The position numbers were made by a program, and so were the translations under genes. The notes under the pieces are model-generated. The model saw nothing but the letters and a program-made list of their open reading frames with translations, was not told the DNA's origin and ran no database searches. DNA of 64,000 bases from Myxococcus stipitatus (GTDB lineage Bacteria > Myxococcota > Myxococcia > Myxococcales > Myxococcaceae), in the NCBI RefSeq assembly GCF_038561935.1, contig NZ_CP102770.1, positions 8,122,001-8,186,000 on the forward strand, read 5' to 3'. Positions 1 through 9,531 of the stretch are shown here, piece by piece (position 1 is the stretch's first letter; every line of letters starts with the position of its first letter).

Positions 1-210
1 CGCATAGGCATGCATCAGGATGTCCCACACCGCGGACATCTCCTGCTCATCCCTGGGCGGCCCGAATTCATCCGGCCTCGAGTCCACGTCTCCGTCCCTT
101 CAAGGGTGCCGTCGACGCACCCGGGGCGACATCCTACCGTGGGTCCAAGACCTCCTCACGAAACAGGGCGATTCCGGCTCGCCGGACGGCGCTCGCGTAG
201 ACTCCCCACC
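1..210. other. Left edge, no gene supported
   Basis: Open frames run through this stretch on both strands, but their translations are low in hydrophobic patterning, rich in Arg/Pro/Ser and resemble no family I know. It probably holds the promoter of the gene starting at 211 and the end of a neighbour outside the window. Confidence 0.4.
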
Positions 211-591
211 ATGACGACTTCCAAGCGGCCTGGAGCCTGGAGGTACAGGCTGGGACTCGGTGGGTCCTGTGAGTCTTGTGGCGTCAGGCTCCGCAGGCCC
301 CCCATGCTCAGGGCCGGCCAGCGCGTCTGTCCTCGGTGCGCGTTGCTGGGCAAGCCCCAGACGCTCGCGGACTCCGTCGTCCACCTGGGGGTCGAGGTTG
401 GCGCCAGCATCCTCGGCGATTTGTTCAAGGCCATGTTCCTGTGGGCCCTGGCCTTGGTGGGGCTCATCGGCGGCCTGCTGGTGCTGCTCTACCTGGGCGC
501 GACGCGCCTCCAGCTTCCCTGGGGATTGACCATCCTCCTGTTCGCCATTCCCGCGTTGATTGCCTTCCTGCTCCTGCGCCGGTCGAAGTGA
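211..591 (+). CDS. Small zinc-ribbon membrane protein
   Basis: A 126-residue protein of unknown function. Near the N-terminus it has two Cys pairs, C20/C23 and C40/C43, spaced like a treble-clef zinc ribbon. Two hydrophobic segments follow, at about residues 73-95 and 103-122, and the protein ends in a short basic tail (RRSK). The likely picture is a metal-binding cytosolic head on a two-pass membrane anchor. I chose the ATG at 211 because the Cys-rich head starts just after it; upstream in-frame codons add an Arg/Pro-rich extension with no family likeness. It converges on the DUSAM gene, leaving 14 bp between stops. Zinc binding is inferred from Cys spacing only. Confidence 0.7.
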   Translation: MTTSKRPGAWRYRLGLGGSCESCGVRLRRPPMLRAGQRVCPRCALLGKPQTLADSVVHLGVEVGASILGDLFKAMFLWALALVGLIGGLLVLLYLGATRLQLPWGLTILLFAIPALIAFLLLRRSK

Positions 592-605
592 ACCGTGGCT
601 CACGC

Positions 606-983
606 TCACTCTGGGTCATCGAGAGCGTCGAGGTGCGTCTGGGCAATCGAGCGGTAGTGGGGCACCACCTCCACGGCGAGCACCTCCTCGAGCGGTTCGC
701 GGGCTCCACGAATGTCGCCAGCGTCCTGACGGTTGGCCGACTCATTGATGGCGCGAGAAAGACGCCGTGACCCGACACGAATGCGCCGGGCAACCTCATC
801 CACCAATGAAGCCGCGCTCGACTCCTGCTGGAGCGCCCGCTCAACTTCCTCTGAGGACATTGCGACCTGCGGAGCAGTGTGACGAAGGAGGGCCCTGACC
901 TCATCGGTGAGCGCGAATGGCTGCCCCTCGGAAAGACGGCGCGCCAGGCTCCTGACCTCGTCCCACTTCAGCTCTTCCGGCAT
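606..983 (-). CDS. DUSAM domain protein
   Basis: A 125-residue, mostly helical, charged protein. The order of motifs (W-D near residue 7, SLARRL, LTDEVRALL, a central RRIRxGSRRLS block, DAGDxxGAR, and VEVVPxYRxxAxxxLDxLD at the end) is what I recognise as the DUSAM family, an expanded paralogous family of Myxococcus and Stigmatella with no known biochemical role. There is no signal peptide or membrane segment, so it is probably cytosolic. It lies 9 bp downstream of the exported Cys-rich gene on the same strand and is very likely co-transcribed with it. That arrangement would fit an effector plus cytosolic partner, but this is inference. Confidence 0.75.
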   Translation of the reverse strand: MPEELKWDEVRSLARRLSEGQPFALTDEVRALLRHTAPQVAMSSEEVERALQQESSAASLVDEVARRIRVGSRRLSRAINESANRQDAGDIRGAREPLEEVLAVEVVPHYRSIAQTHLDALDDPE

Positions 984-992
984 CGGTGCCTC

Positions 993-1364
993 TTATCGTG
1001 CGTGGCAGCGATCAAACGGCCATTCATGCTGACCCTCGCAATAGCGAAAACAGGCGTAGCAGTCCCCTGTCCATCTCGGCTTCTTCTGGGTCTTGCATCT
1101 GACATACGTGTCGGTGCAGTGCTGTCGCCACCCTTCATCTGGCTCATCGTCTTCGGTCGGGGTGGCGAGGGGTGAAGCAGCCGCCGCGCCAGCTGCGAGG
1201 ATTGCAGCCGCTTCCGCGGCGGTAAGGCCACATGCAGCTGGATTCCCAGGATGGGCCTGAACACAACATGTCTCGCTGTCAAGACAGGTAGCCCCAGCGG
1301 AGGCGCAATGCAGGGAGAGCACGGCGACAAGCACGGCACATCCCGCTGACTTCCGGGCCGTCAT
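993..1364 (-). CDS. Exported Cys-rich small protein
   Basis: A 123-residue protein with an N-terminal basic-hydrophobic signal segment (residues 1-25, Ala-rich cleavage region), an Ala-rich spacer, an acidic DDEPDE patch and a C-terminal 40-residue domain with five Cys and several Trp/Tyr/His residues (pattern C-x6-C-x10-C-x2-C-x3-C and a final WPFDRC). The even number of Cys in the mature part suggests disulfides outside the cytoplasm. I chose the ATG at 1364 because the signal peptide begins there; the longer in-frame extension has no family likeness. The same-strand DUSAM gene follows after 9 bp. Function unknown. It could be a secreted effector, an adhesion peptide or an envelope protein. 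Confidence 0.65.
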   Translation of the reverse strand: MTARKSAGCAVLVAVLSLHCASAGATCLDSETCCVQAHPGNPAACGLTAAEAAAILAAGAAAASPLATPTEDDEPDEGWRQHCTDTYVRCKTQKKPRWTGDCYACFRYCEGQHEWPFDRCHAR

Positions 1365-1474
1365 CGAATGACCCCAATCGCGTGGCCCCGAGAAGGCCGA
1401 AGCGTCGCACTCATGTTGCAAGAGCGGGACGGTATTGCCCCACCCTCTCTCCACCACTCGGCGCCCGTCATCTC

Positions 1475-2002
1475 TCACGGGCTGACGCGCTTCATCTTCG
1501 CGTAGAAGCTCGGCGCCAGGAGGTAGGCGAACGTCGCGTCGCCGAAGCCCAGCAGGTCTCCATCGCGCAGGTGCAGCTCACCACCCGACTCCAGCTCGCG
1601 CGCGTTCACGAAGGTGCCGTTGCTCGACTTCAGGTCCACCAGGGTGCAGCCCTTGGACTCCCCCCACCAGCACAGCTTCGCGTGGCGCTTGGAGACCGAG
1701 GGCTCGTTCACCACCAGGTCGCAGTCGGGCTGCCGCCCCACCGTGAGCACGTCCTGCCCCGACACAGGAGGGAGCGTCGCCACGGTGAGCGTGTCGAAGT
1801 GCAACCACAACGCCACCTGCTGTCGCTCCAGACTGGGGACATCCCGCGCCATCGTCGTGCGCGCGGCGCCCATCTTCATCGCCAGCTGCGCCATCACCGG
1901 GCTGGGCGGCTTCTGCACCAGCACGAAGGGCCCCACCTGCTTGCAGAAGAAGGTCTCCGTCAGCCGCGTGCTGAGCGCACGCAGCTCCTGAACGGTCATC
2001 AT
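1475..2002 (-). CDS. FHA domain protein
   Basis: A 175-residue protein whose C-terminal half is a forkhead-associated domain, the fold that binds phosphothreonine peptides. Diagnostic features are GR at residues 89-90, SxxKRH at about 102-107 and SSNGTFVN at 127-133. The N-terminal 80 residues are helical and unassigned. The start is one of two adjacent ATGs, preceded by a G-run acting as ribosome site. It lies 80 bp downstream of the PilB/GspE-like ATPase gene on the same strand, so the two probably form a unit in which phosphorylation by a Ser/Thr kinase signals to a secretion or pilus machine. No kinase gene is adjacent. Confidence 0.85.
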   Translation of the reverse strand: MMTVQELRALSTRLTETFFCKQVGPFVLVQKPPSPVMAQLAMKMGAARTTMARDVPSLERQQVALWLHFDTLTVATLPPVSGQDVLTVGRQPDCDLVVNEPSVSKRHAKLCWWGESKGCTLVDLKSSNGTFVNARELESGGELHLRDGDLLGFGDATFAYLLAPSFYAKMKRVSP

Positions 2003-2082
2003 TGCTGAACCCCCACCACACTCGAAGGCGGAGGATTCTGCGGGGCGACCGCACACCCGTCGAGTCTTCTCCCGCTCGAATC

Positions 2083-3642
2083 CTACGCTTCCGCGTCGGG
2101 CTTCGAGCCGTAACGCCCATCCCGGGTCGCGACGATGACGCGATAGGGCACCACCCGCACCAGCTCCGCCACCGTGGTGATGCCCGCGTCCACCTTGAGC
2201 AATCCATCCTCGACCAACGTCTTCAACCCCAGCGTCCGGGCATGCCGCCGCAAGCGCACCGTGGGCGCCCCCTGCGCGATGAGGTCTTGCAGGTCCGGCT
2301 CCACCACCAGGAGCTCGAAGATGCCCAGGCGCCCCCGGTAACCGGTGTGATGGCACGCGGCACATCCCCGCCCCGTGCGCGTGCGCAGGCCATCCAGCAA
2401 CCGCCCCATCATCGCCGCCTGCTCCGCCGTGGGCGCCGTGTCCTCCGCGCAGTGCTCGCAGATGCGCCGCACCAGCCGCTGCGTCAGCACCGCCAGTAGC
2501 GAGTCCGCCACGTCCACGTCGTCCAACCCCAGACCTCGCAGCCGCGCCACCGAGCCCACCGCGTCCGCAGTGTGCAGCGTGCCGAGCACCACGTGGCCGG
2601 TGGCCGCCGCCATCAGCGCCATGTTGCCGGTCTCCTGGTCCCGGACCTCACCCACCAACATGACATTGGGGTCCTGTCGCAACAGGGCGCGCAACAGCAT
2701 CGGGTACGGCATCTGCGGCGTCACCTGCTTCTGGTTCACCTTGGGGACGTAGTACTCGATGGGGTCCTCGGCGGTGACGATCTTGCGCAGCCCGTCGTTC
2801 AGCCGCGCCAGCGCCGAGTACAGCGTCGTCGTCTTCCCGCTGCCCGTGGGGCCGGTGACGAGCACCAGTCCCTCCGGATTGGAGAGGAGCTGGAGGAAGG
2901 TAGCCTGCATCTCGGGCGACATGCCCAGCTTCTCCACCGGCACCAGGCCCACGCTCGCATCCAGGATGCGGATGACCACGTCCTCCCCCGCGGGGCTGGG
3001 CACCACGCTGACGCGGAAGTCCACCACCTTGCGTCCCTCGGGCCGCTCCACCATCGCGCGCAGGCGGCCATCCTGCGGCCGGCGCCGCTCGGTGATGTCC
3101 AGACCCGCCAGCACCTTGATGCGGCTGACCACGCCCGGCACCGAGCGCGGGTCGATGTCCGTATAGGATTGGTGGAGCATGCCGTCGACGCGGTAGCGCA
3201 GGTCCACGTCGTCGAAGTAGCTCTCGATGTGGATGTCCGACGCCTTCATCTCCACGGCGCTGAGCAGCACATGCTCCACCAGCTCCACGGGCTTGGGTTG
3301 GGTGGACAGCTTCATGCCGGACTTGAGCAGCACATCCCAGGTCACGCGAGGGCCCGCGCCGAAGCCCACCTCGAGCGCGGTCTCGATTTCATAGGGATTG
3401 AGCCGCACGGGCAGCAGTGGCCGGCGCAGGAACTCGACCATGAGCTCGCGAACCTGCGTGTTGTCCGGCTGGGTCATCCCCACCGTCACCGGGGTGTCGG
3501 GAGCTTCCGGGTCCACCGTGCCGAGGACGGCCACCTGGTTGCGGCGACAGAAAGACTCGGGGAGCAACCGGAGCGAGGCCCGGTCCAAGGTGAACTGCGC
3601 GAGCTCGGTGAAGACGGGGGCGTTCGCGGACATGTCTGACAT
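2083..3642 (-). CDS. PilB/GspE-family secretion ATPase
   Basis: A 519-residue AAA ATPase of the type II secretion / type IV pilus assembly class. It has Walker A GPTGSGKTT (264-272), an Asp box near 292, Walker B LVGEVRD (329-335), a His box (GTLHTAD, 354-360) and the zinc-binding Cys set C395, C398, C427, C430 typical of GspE/PilB. The N-terminal 110 residues correspond to the MshEN/GspE-N region. Such ATPases are cytosolic hexamers that power pilin polymerisation. No pilin, inner-membrane PilC/GspF or secretin gene is nearby, so its machine is elsewhere or it has a specialised role, perhaps set by the downstream FHA protein. An in-frame ATG three codons in is an alternative start. Confidence 0.88.
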   Translation of the reverse strand: MSDMSANAPVFTELAQFTLDRASLRLLPESFCRRNQVAVLGTVDPEAPDTPVTVGMTQPDNTQVRELMVEFLRRPLLPVRLNPYEIETALEVGFGAGPRVTWDVLLKSGMKLSTQPKPVELVEHVLLSAVEMKASDIHIESYFDDVDLRYRVDGMLHQSYTDIDPRSVPGVVSRIKVLAGLDITERRRPQDGRLRAMVERPEGRKVVDFRVSVVPSPAGEDVVIRILDASVGLVPVEKLGMSPEMQATFLQLLSNPEGLVLVTGPTGSGKTTTLYSALARLNDGLRKIVTAEDPIEYYVPKVNQKQVTPQMPYPMLLRALLRQDPNVMLVGEVRDQETGNMALMAAATGHVVLGTLHTADAVGSVARLRGLGLDDVDVADSLLAVLTQRLVRRICEHCAEDTAPTAEQAAMMGRLLDGLRTRTGRGCAACHHTGYRGRLGIFELLVVEPDLQDLIAQGAPTVRLRRHARTLGLKTLVEDGLLKVDAGITTVAELVRVVPYRVIVATRDGRYGSKPDAEA

Positions 3643-3731
3643 GGGCTTATCAGCCTCGCGCCCGTGAAGACCATCCCTGACGGCGGCCCTGGGAAGGCAA
3701 ACACGCCCGCCGCGCTGCTATCCTCCCATCC

Positions 3732-3932
3732 ATGAAGCGCACCCCGGAACCGGACACGCCCGCGATGCCGTCGCTGCTTGTGTTCACCATCGCGGTGCTC
3801 CTCTTCGGCTCTCCCCTGCGCCGACTGTGGTTGGCCGAGGACGCTCCCGGGTACATGCCCTTCGTCGTGTGGCTGGGTGTCATTGCGCTCGGCGGTTGGG
3901 CCGCCTACCGGAGCGGTGGCCATGACGCTTGA
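3732..3932 (+). CDS. Small membrane protein before sensor kinase
   Basis: A 66-residue protein with two hydrophobic segments (about 13-28 and 42-60). Its stop lies inside the kinase gene: the kinase ATG is at 3922, giving an 11-bp overlap and probable translational coupling. This matches what I recall of Pseudomonas, where the small ORF cbrX overlaps cbrA, the symporter-fused kinase gene; small two-helix partners also precede many solute:sodium symporters (for example YjcH before ActP). It may assist or tune the SLC5-like domain of the kinase, or serve mainly to couple translation. No enzyme motif is visible. Confidence 0.7.
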   Translation: MKRTPEPDTPAMPSLLVFTIAVLLFGSPLRRLWLAEDAPGYMPFVVWLGVIALGGWAAYRSGGHDA

Positions 3933-6902
3933 GCTGGGCTCGCTCGTCGCCGCTTCCGTCGTCTATCTCCTGCTGCTCTTCCTCGTCGCGTACGCCGCCG
4001 AGCGAGGACTCATCTCCTCGCGAATCACCCAGCACCCGCTGGTGTATGCGCTCGCGCTGGGCGTCTACGCGACGTCGTGGTCCTACTTCGGCAGCGTGGG
4101 CTACGCCGCACGGCACGGCTTCCGCTACCTGGGCATCTACCTGGGCGTCACCCTGGCGTGTCTGCTCGTCCCCGTCCTGTGGCGCCCGCTCTTGCGCCTG
4201 ACGCGCGAGCTTCAGCTCACCTCGCTGGCGGACCTGCTCGCCTTCCGCTACCCGGGGCAGGCCACCGGCACCGCCGTGACGCTCTTCATGCTGGCCGGCA
4301 GCCTCCCCTACCTCGCGCTCCAGGTCCGCGCGGTGGTCGAGTCCGCGAAGGTCCTGAGCCCCACCGCCTCCCCCACCCTCGTCGGCGTGACGTTCAGCGC
4401 GGTGCTCATCGTCTTCTCCGTGCTCTTCGGCGCACGCCACCTGACACCGCGCGAGCGCCACGAAGGGCTGATGCTGGCCATCGCCTTCGAGTCCGCCGTG
4501 AAGGTGGTCGCCCTGGTGGCCGTGAGTGCATGGGCCGTGTCGTCTGTCTTTGGTGGCCTGGACGGACTGTGGACGTGGCTGGAGACTCACCCGGAAGCGG
4601 TGGAGCAGCTGCGCCGCCCCGCCCGCGAGGCCTCGTGGGCCCCGCTGCTCGTGCTGTCCTGCGCCGCCGCGTTCCTCACGCCGCGCAGCTACCACGTGGC
4701 CTTCACCGAAGCCCCCGAACGCGATGCCCTGTCCACCGCGACCTGGGCCTTTCCCCTGCTCCTCCTGGTGATGAACCTGGCGGTGCCCGTGCTGCTGTGG
4801 AGCGGAGAAGCCCTGCACCTGCCCTGGCCCGCGGACTTCCACATGCTCGCGGTGCCCGCATCGCGCGGCGCCACGGGTCTCGCGCTGGTGGCCTTCCTCG
4901 GCGGCGTGTCCGCGTCCAGCGCGATGGTCATCGTCACCACCCTGGCGCTCGCGCCCATGTGCCTGACGCACCTGGTGCTGCCCCTGGGGTACGCGCGCGG
5001 CCAGCCGGACCTGTATGGCTGGCTCCTCTGGGCGCGGCGGCTGCTCATCGCGCTCATCATCCTGGCGGGCTTCGGCTTCTACCACCTGCTGGACACTCGC
5101 GGCCTGGGGCTCGTGGACCTGGGACTCGTGTCCTTCGTCGCGGTGGCGCAGTTCGCGCCCGGCGTGCTGGGCCTGCTCTTCTGGAAGCGCGCCACTCGCG
5201 CGGGACTGCTCGCGGGCCTGGGCGCAGGGGGCACCACGTGGCTGGTGACGCTGGTGGTGCCGCTGTGGGCCTCGCCCGGCGTGGTGGCGTGGACCCATCG
5301 CATGGCCGTGCAGCTAGGCTTCCCCGGGGACGAGCCCTGGGGCTTCTCCACCTTCGCGTCGCTCACGCTCAACACCCTCGCCTTCGTGGGCGTGTCCCTG
5401 GCCACGCGGCAGTCGGCGCCGGAGCGCGAAGCAGCACGCGCCTGTACACGCGAGGCTCCCGGACTTGTCTCCGGAGGCGTGGAGGCGAGCTCTCCTCGTG
5501 AATTCCGCGAGCGACTGGCGCCGCTCCTCGGGGAGGAGGCCGCGTCAGCCGAAGTGGACCGCGCCCTGGAGTCCCTGGGCATGTCCGCCGACGAGCGGAG
5601 GCCCTCCGAGCTGCGCCGCCTGCGCGATGGCGTGGAGCGCAACCTGTCCGGCCTCCTGGGCCCGGTGCTCGCGAGGATGACCGTCGAAGAGGCGCTGCGG
5701 CTGGGCCCGGGAACTCGCACGGCGCTGGCCGAACAGCTGCGCTTCGTGGAGGAGCGGCTGCGCGACGCGCGCGGCATGCAGGGCCCCGAGCACGCGGTGG
5801 AGGCCGTGCGGCGCTACCTGCGGCGCATCCTGGAGGACCTGCCCCTCGGTGTCTGCGCGGTGGGGCCCGATGGAGAGGTGGTCATCTGGAACGCCGCGCT
5901 CGAGCGGCTCTCCGGCGTGGAAGAACACGCCGCGCGAGGCCATGCCCTGGCCGCCCTGCCCGCCCCCTGGGGCCCGCTCCTGTCTGGCTTCGCCACCGGA
6001 GCCGCGCCGGACACCGAGTCACGCGTCCACGTCTCCAGCAACGAGCGCACGCTGCGACTGCACCGCTCCCGGCTGACTCCAGCGGAGGAAGGCGGCGGTG
6101 CCTCCGAGGGCATGGCCCTGCTCGTGGAGGACCTCACGGAGCGCAAGGCGGTGGACGCGCGCCTCGCGCACCAGGACCGGCTCGCCTCGCTGGGGCGCGT
6201 GGCCGCGGGTGTGGCACATGAGATTGGCAATCCGCTGACAGCCATCGCCAGCCTCACGCAGAACCTCAAGTACGAGCTGGATGACGCCGCCGCCGTGACG
6301 GAGCGCACCGGCCTCATCCTCCAGCAGTGCCGCCGCATCAACGCCATCGTCCGCGCGCTGGTGGGCTTCAGCCATGCGGGCACGGTGGGCGGAGAAGCCC
6401 GCCCGTTCACCCGCGTGGAGGTCGCGCCCTTGTTGACGGAAGCCCTGCAACTGGCGCGGCTCGCTCGAGCGGAGACACGGTCGCGCGGCGTGCGGTTCGA
6501 GCACCGCTGTCCCGAGGGGCTCACCGTCCAGGGAGACTCGCAGCGCCTGGAGCAGGTGCTCGTCAACCTGCTGACCAACGCGGTGGACGCCTCGCCCGAG
6601 GGCGCACGCGTGGAGCTGGAGGCCGAGGCCGTGGAGGGACAGGTCCTCGTGCGGGTGCTGGACCGGGGGCACGGCATTCCCTCGGAGCTGGCGCAGCGGG
6701 TCTTCGAGCCCTTCTTCACCACGAAGCAGCCGGGCGAAGGAACGGGCCTGGGACTGGCCCTGGTCGCGGGCATCGTCCGCGAGCACGGCGGCACCGTCCA
6801 GGTGGACAGCCGACCCGGTGGAGGGACTAGCGTGACCGTGAGTCTGCCCGATGCGCGCGGCACCGACGCCAGCACGCGCCACACGAGCCCGGGGGCCGCC
6901 GC

Positions 6903-6906
<4 letters not shown>
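3922..6906 (+). CDS. Symporter-fused sensor histidine kinase (CbrA/CrbS type)
   Basis: A 994-residue membrane kinase. Residues 1-500 form a multi-pass solute:sodium symporter (SLC5) module. A helical linker at about 526-590 resembles the STAC domain that joins SLC5 and kinase parts in CbrA and CrbS. A PAS domain follows (about 631-735), then a HisKA dimerisation domain with the H-box AHEIGNPL (phospho-His 766) and a HATPase domain with N, G1 (DRGHGI) and G2 (GTGLGLAL) boxes. It probably senses, or senses through transport of, a small carboxylate. It overlaps the small upstream gene and the regulator downstream (ATGA), so the three are one operon. Location beside acs and actP suggests acetate as signal; this is inference. 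Confidence 0.9.
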
Positions 6907-8264
<1,358 letters not shown>

Positions 8265-8281
8265 GTGACGCACCGCACGAA

Positions 8282-8318
8282 GCGTTACCCGGGTAACGCC
8301 CACGTCACCTTCGGTAAC
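8282..8318. promoter_or_regulatory. Tandem palindromic enhancer-like sites
   Basis: An 18-bp perfect palindrome (8282-8299, GCGTTACCC|GGGTAACGC) is followed by a degenerate copy, GTCACC-TTC-GGTAAC (8304-8318). Both share the core GTTACC/GGTAAC, and their centres are about 20-21 bp apart, two helical turns, so two dimers would sit on one face. They lie 55-92 bp upstream of the -24 element. There is no loop or U-tract, which argues against a terminator. Likely binding sites of the preceding response regulator. Confidence 0.6.
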
Positions 8319-8372
8319 ACCCTGACGCGGCGAGCCAACCTGCAAGGTCTTGAAACTTCGTGTGACCCGGTC

Positions 8373-8388
8373 TGGCCGGAGTGTTGCT
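8373..8388 (+). promoter_or_regulatory. Sigma-54 promoter match (-24/-12)
   Basis: TGGCCGG-AGTG-TTGCT fits the consensus TGGCACG-N4-TTGCW, with GG and GC in the invariant positions and exact 16-bp length. It sits just downstream of an enhancer-binding-protein gene and of the palindromic sites. The predicted transcript start is near 8399, only about two bases before the porin ATG at 8401, so the mRNA would be almost leaderless. This is the main reason for caution. Confidence 0.6.
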
Positions 8389-8400
8389 CTGGGCGGGGGA

Positions 8401-9510
8401 ATGCCCCACACCTCCTCGCGCCTGTTGTTGCCCTGGCTCGTGCTCGCGGTGGCCCTGTCGCCGGTCGGCGCGGCGGTCGCCGGGAAGATAACGCTCACCG
8501 ATGAGGCGTACCTCAACGTCAACCTCCTGATGCAGCCCCAGGTGCAGCTCGTCAAGGACGGCGCCCCCGTGGGTCACGTGGGCACGGACTTCTTCCTGCG
8601 ACGCGTGCGGCTGCTCGTCTTCGGCGCGGTGACGAAGCGGCTGTCCTTCTTCATGGAGACGGACCAGCCCAACTTCGGCAAGGACGGGAGATACGACGTC
8701 GACTTCTTCGTGCAGGACGCGTTCGTCTCCTACGAGCTCCTGGACAAGGTCTGGGTGGACGCGGGCTTCCTCATCGCCCCGCTGTCGCGGCACAACCTCC
8801 AGGGCGCCATCGCGCTCGACACCGTCGACTTCCACTCCAACGTCATCCGCTTCACGCCGGGCGTCGGGAAGGTCTGGCGCGACATGGGCGTGCAGCTGCG
8901 AGGCTTCGCGGGCCCCGTCGGCTTCCGCGCCGCCATCCTCAATGGCGTCAGGGGCAGCGTCCAGCCCGACGGGCGGGTCATCAACCCCGATGACTGGCCG
9001 CGAGGCGTGGCGATGGCGCGGATGAACTTCCTCACGCGGGAGGAGGACCTCTTCTTCCAGGGCATCTACTTCGCGGAGCAGCCGCACCTGTCCGTGGGCG
9101 CGGGCGTGGACTATCAGCCCGATGCCATCGCCACCGCGAGCGGGGTGCACGACTCGCTGGCCCTGTCCGCGGACGTCTTCGCGGACGTGCCGTTCAGCGC
9201 CACCCTGGAGCTCGTCTTCCAGGCGGCCGTGTACCACTACCGTCAGGGGTTCGATAACCCCAACAGCGGCACGGGCTTCCTGGCGGAGCTGGGCTTTCGC
9301 ATCGGCGTCGTGGAGCCCGTCGTGTCCGCGACGTACTTCCGCTCGCGCGTCGACGCCCAGGACGCGCTCGCGCTCCGGCCCGGCATCAACCTCTGGTTCA
9401 AGAAGCACACGTTCAACCTCAAGACAGAGGTCGCCCTGTCACGCACCGGAGACATCTCCGAAGCGGAGACCGGCATCGCCGGCACCGCGCAACTGCAGTT
9501 CTTCTACTGA
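8401..9510 (+). CDS. Outer-membrane porin, OprO/P-like
   Basis: A 369-residue protein with a signal peptide (residues 1-26, ending GAAVA) and a mature part of alternating aromatic/polar beta strands that ends in Phe-Phe-Tyr, the usual C-terminal signature of outer-membrane barrels. The domain order recalls the phosphate-selective porin O/P family, although the cargo here is unknown. The ATG at 8401 was chosen since the signal peptide starts there; an in-frame TTG at 8350 would add 17 residues before it. It is the first gene of a likely operon with acs 21 bp downstream, so it may admit acetate or other short carboxylates through the outer membrane. That role is inferred from context. Confidence 0.75.
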   Translation: MPHTSSRLLLPWLVLAVALSPVGAAVAGKITLTDEAYLNVNLLMQPQVQLVKDGAPVGHVGTDFFLRRVRLLVFGAVTKRLSFFMETDQPNFGKDGRYDVDFFVQDAFVSYELLDKVWVDAGFLIAPLSRHNLQGAIALDTVDFHSNVIRFTPGVGKVWRDMGVQLRGFAGPVGFRAAILNGVRGSVQPDGRVINPDDWPRGVAMARMNFLTREEDLFFQGIYFAEQPHLSVGAGVDYQPDAIATASGVHDSLALSADVFADVPFSATLELVFQAAVYHYRQGFDNPNSGTGFLAELGFRIGVVEPVVSATYFRSRVDAQDALALRPGINLWFKKHTFNLKTEVALSRTGDISEAETGIAGTAQLQFFY

Positions 9511-9531
9511 AGTCCACCGAGGTCACCCCCG

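Noticed and set aside
8282-8299. Palindrome as terminator of the response-regulator gene
   Set aside because: No loop and no U-tract, and a second degenerate copy follows at helical spacing, so an operator reading is better.
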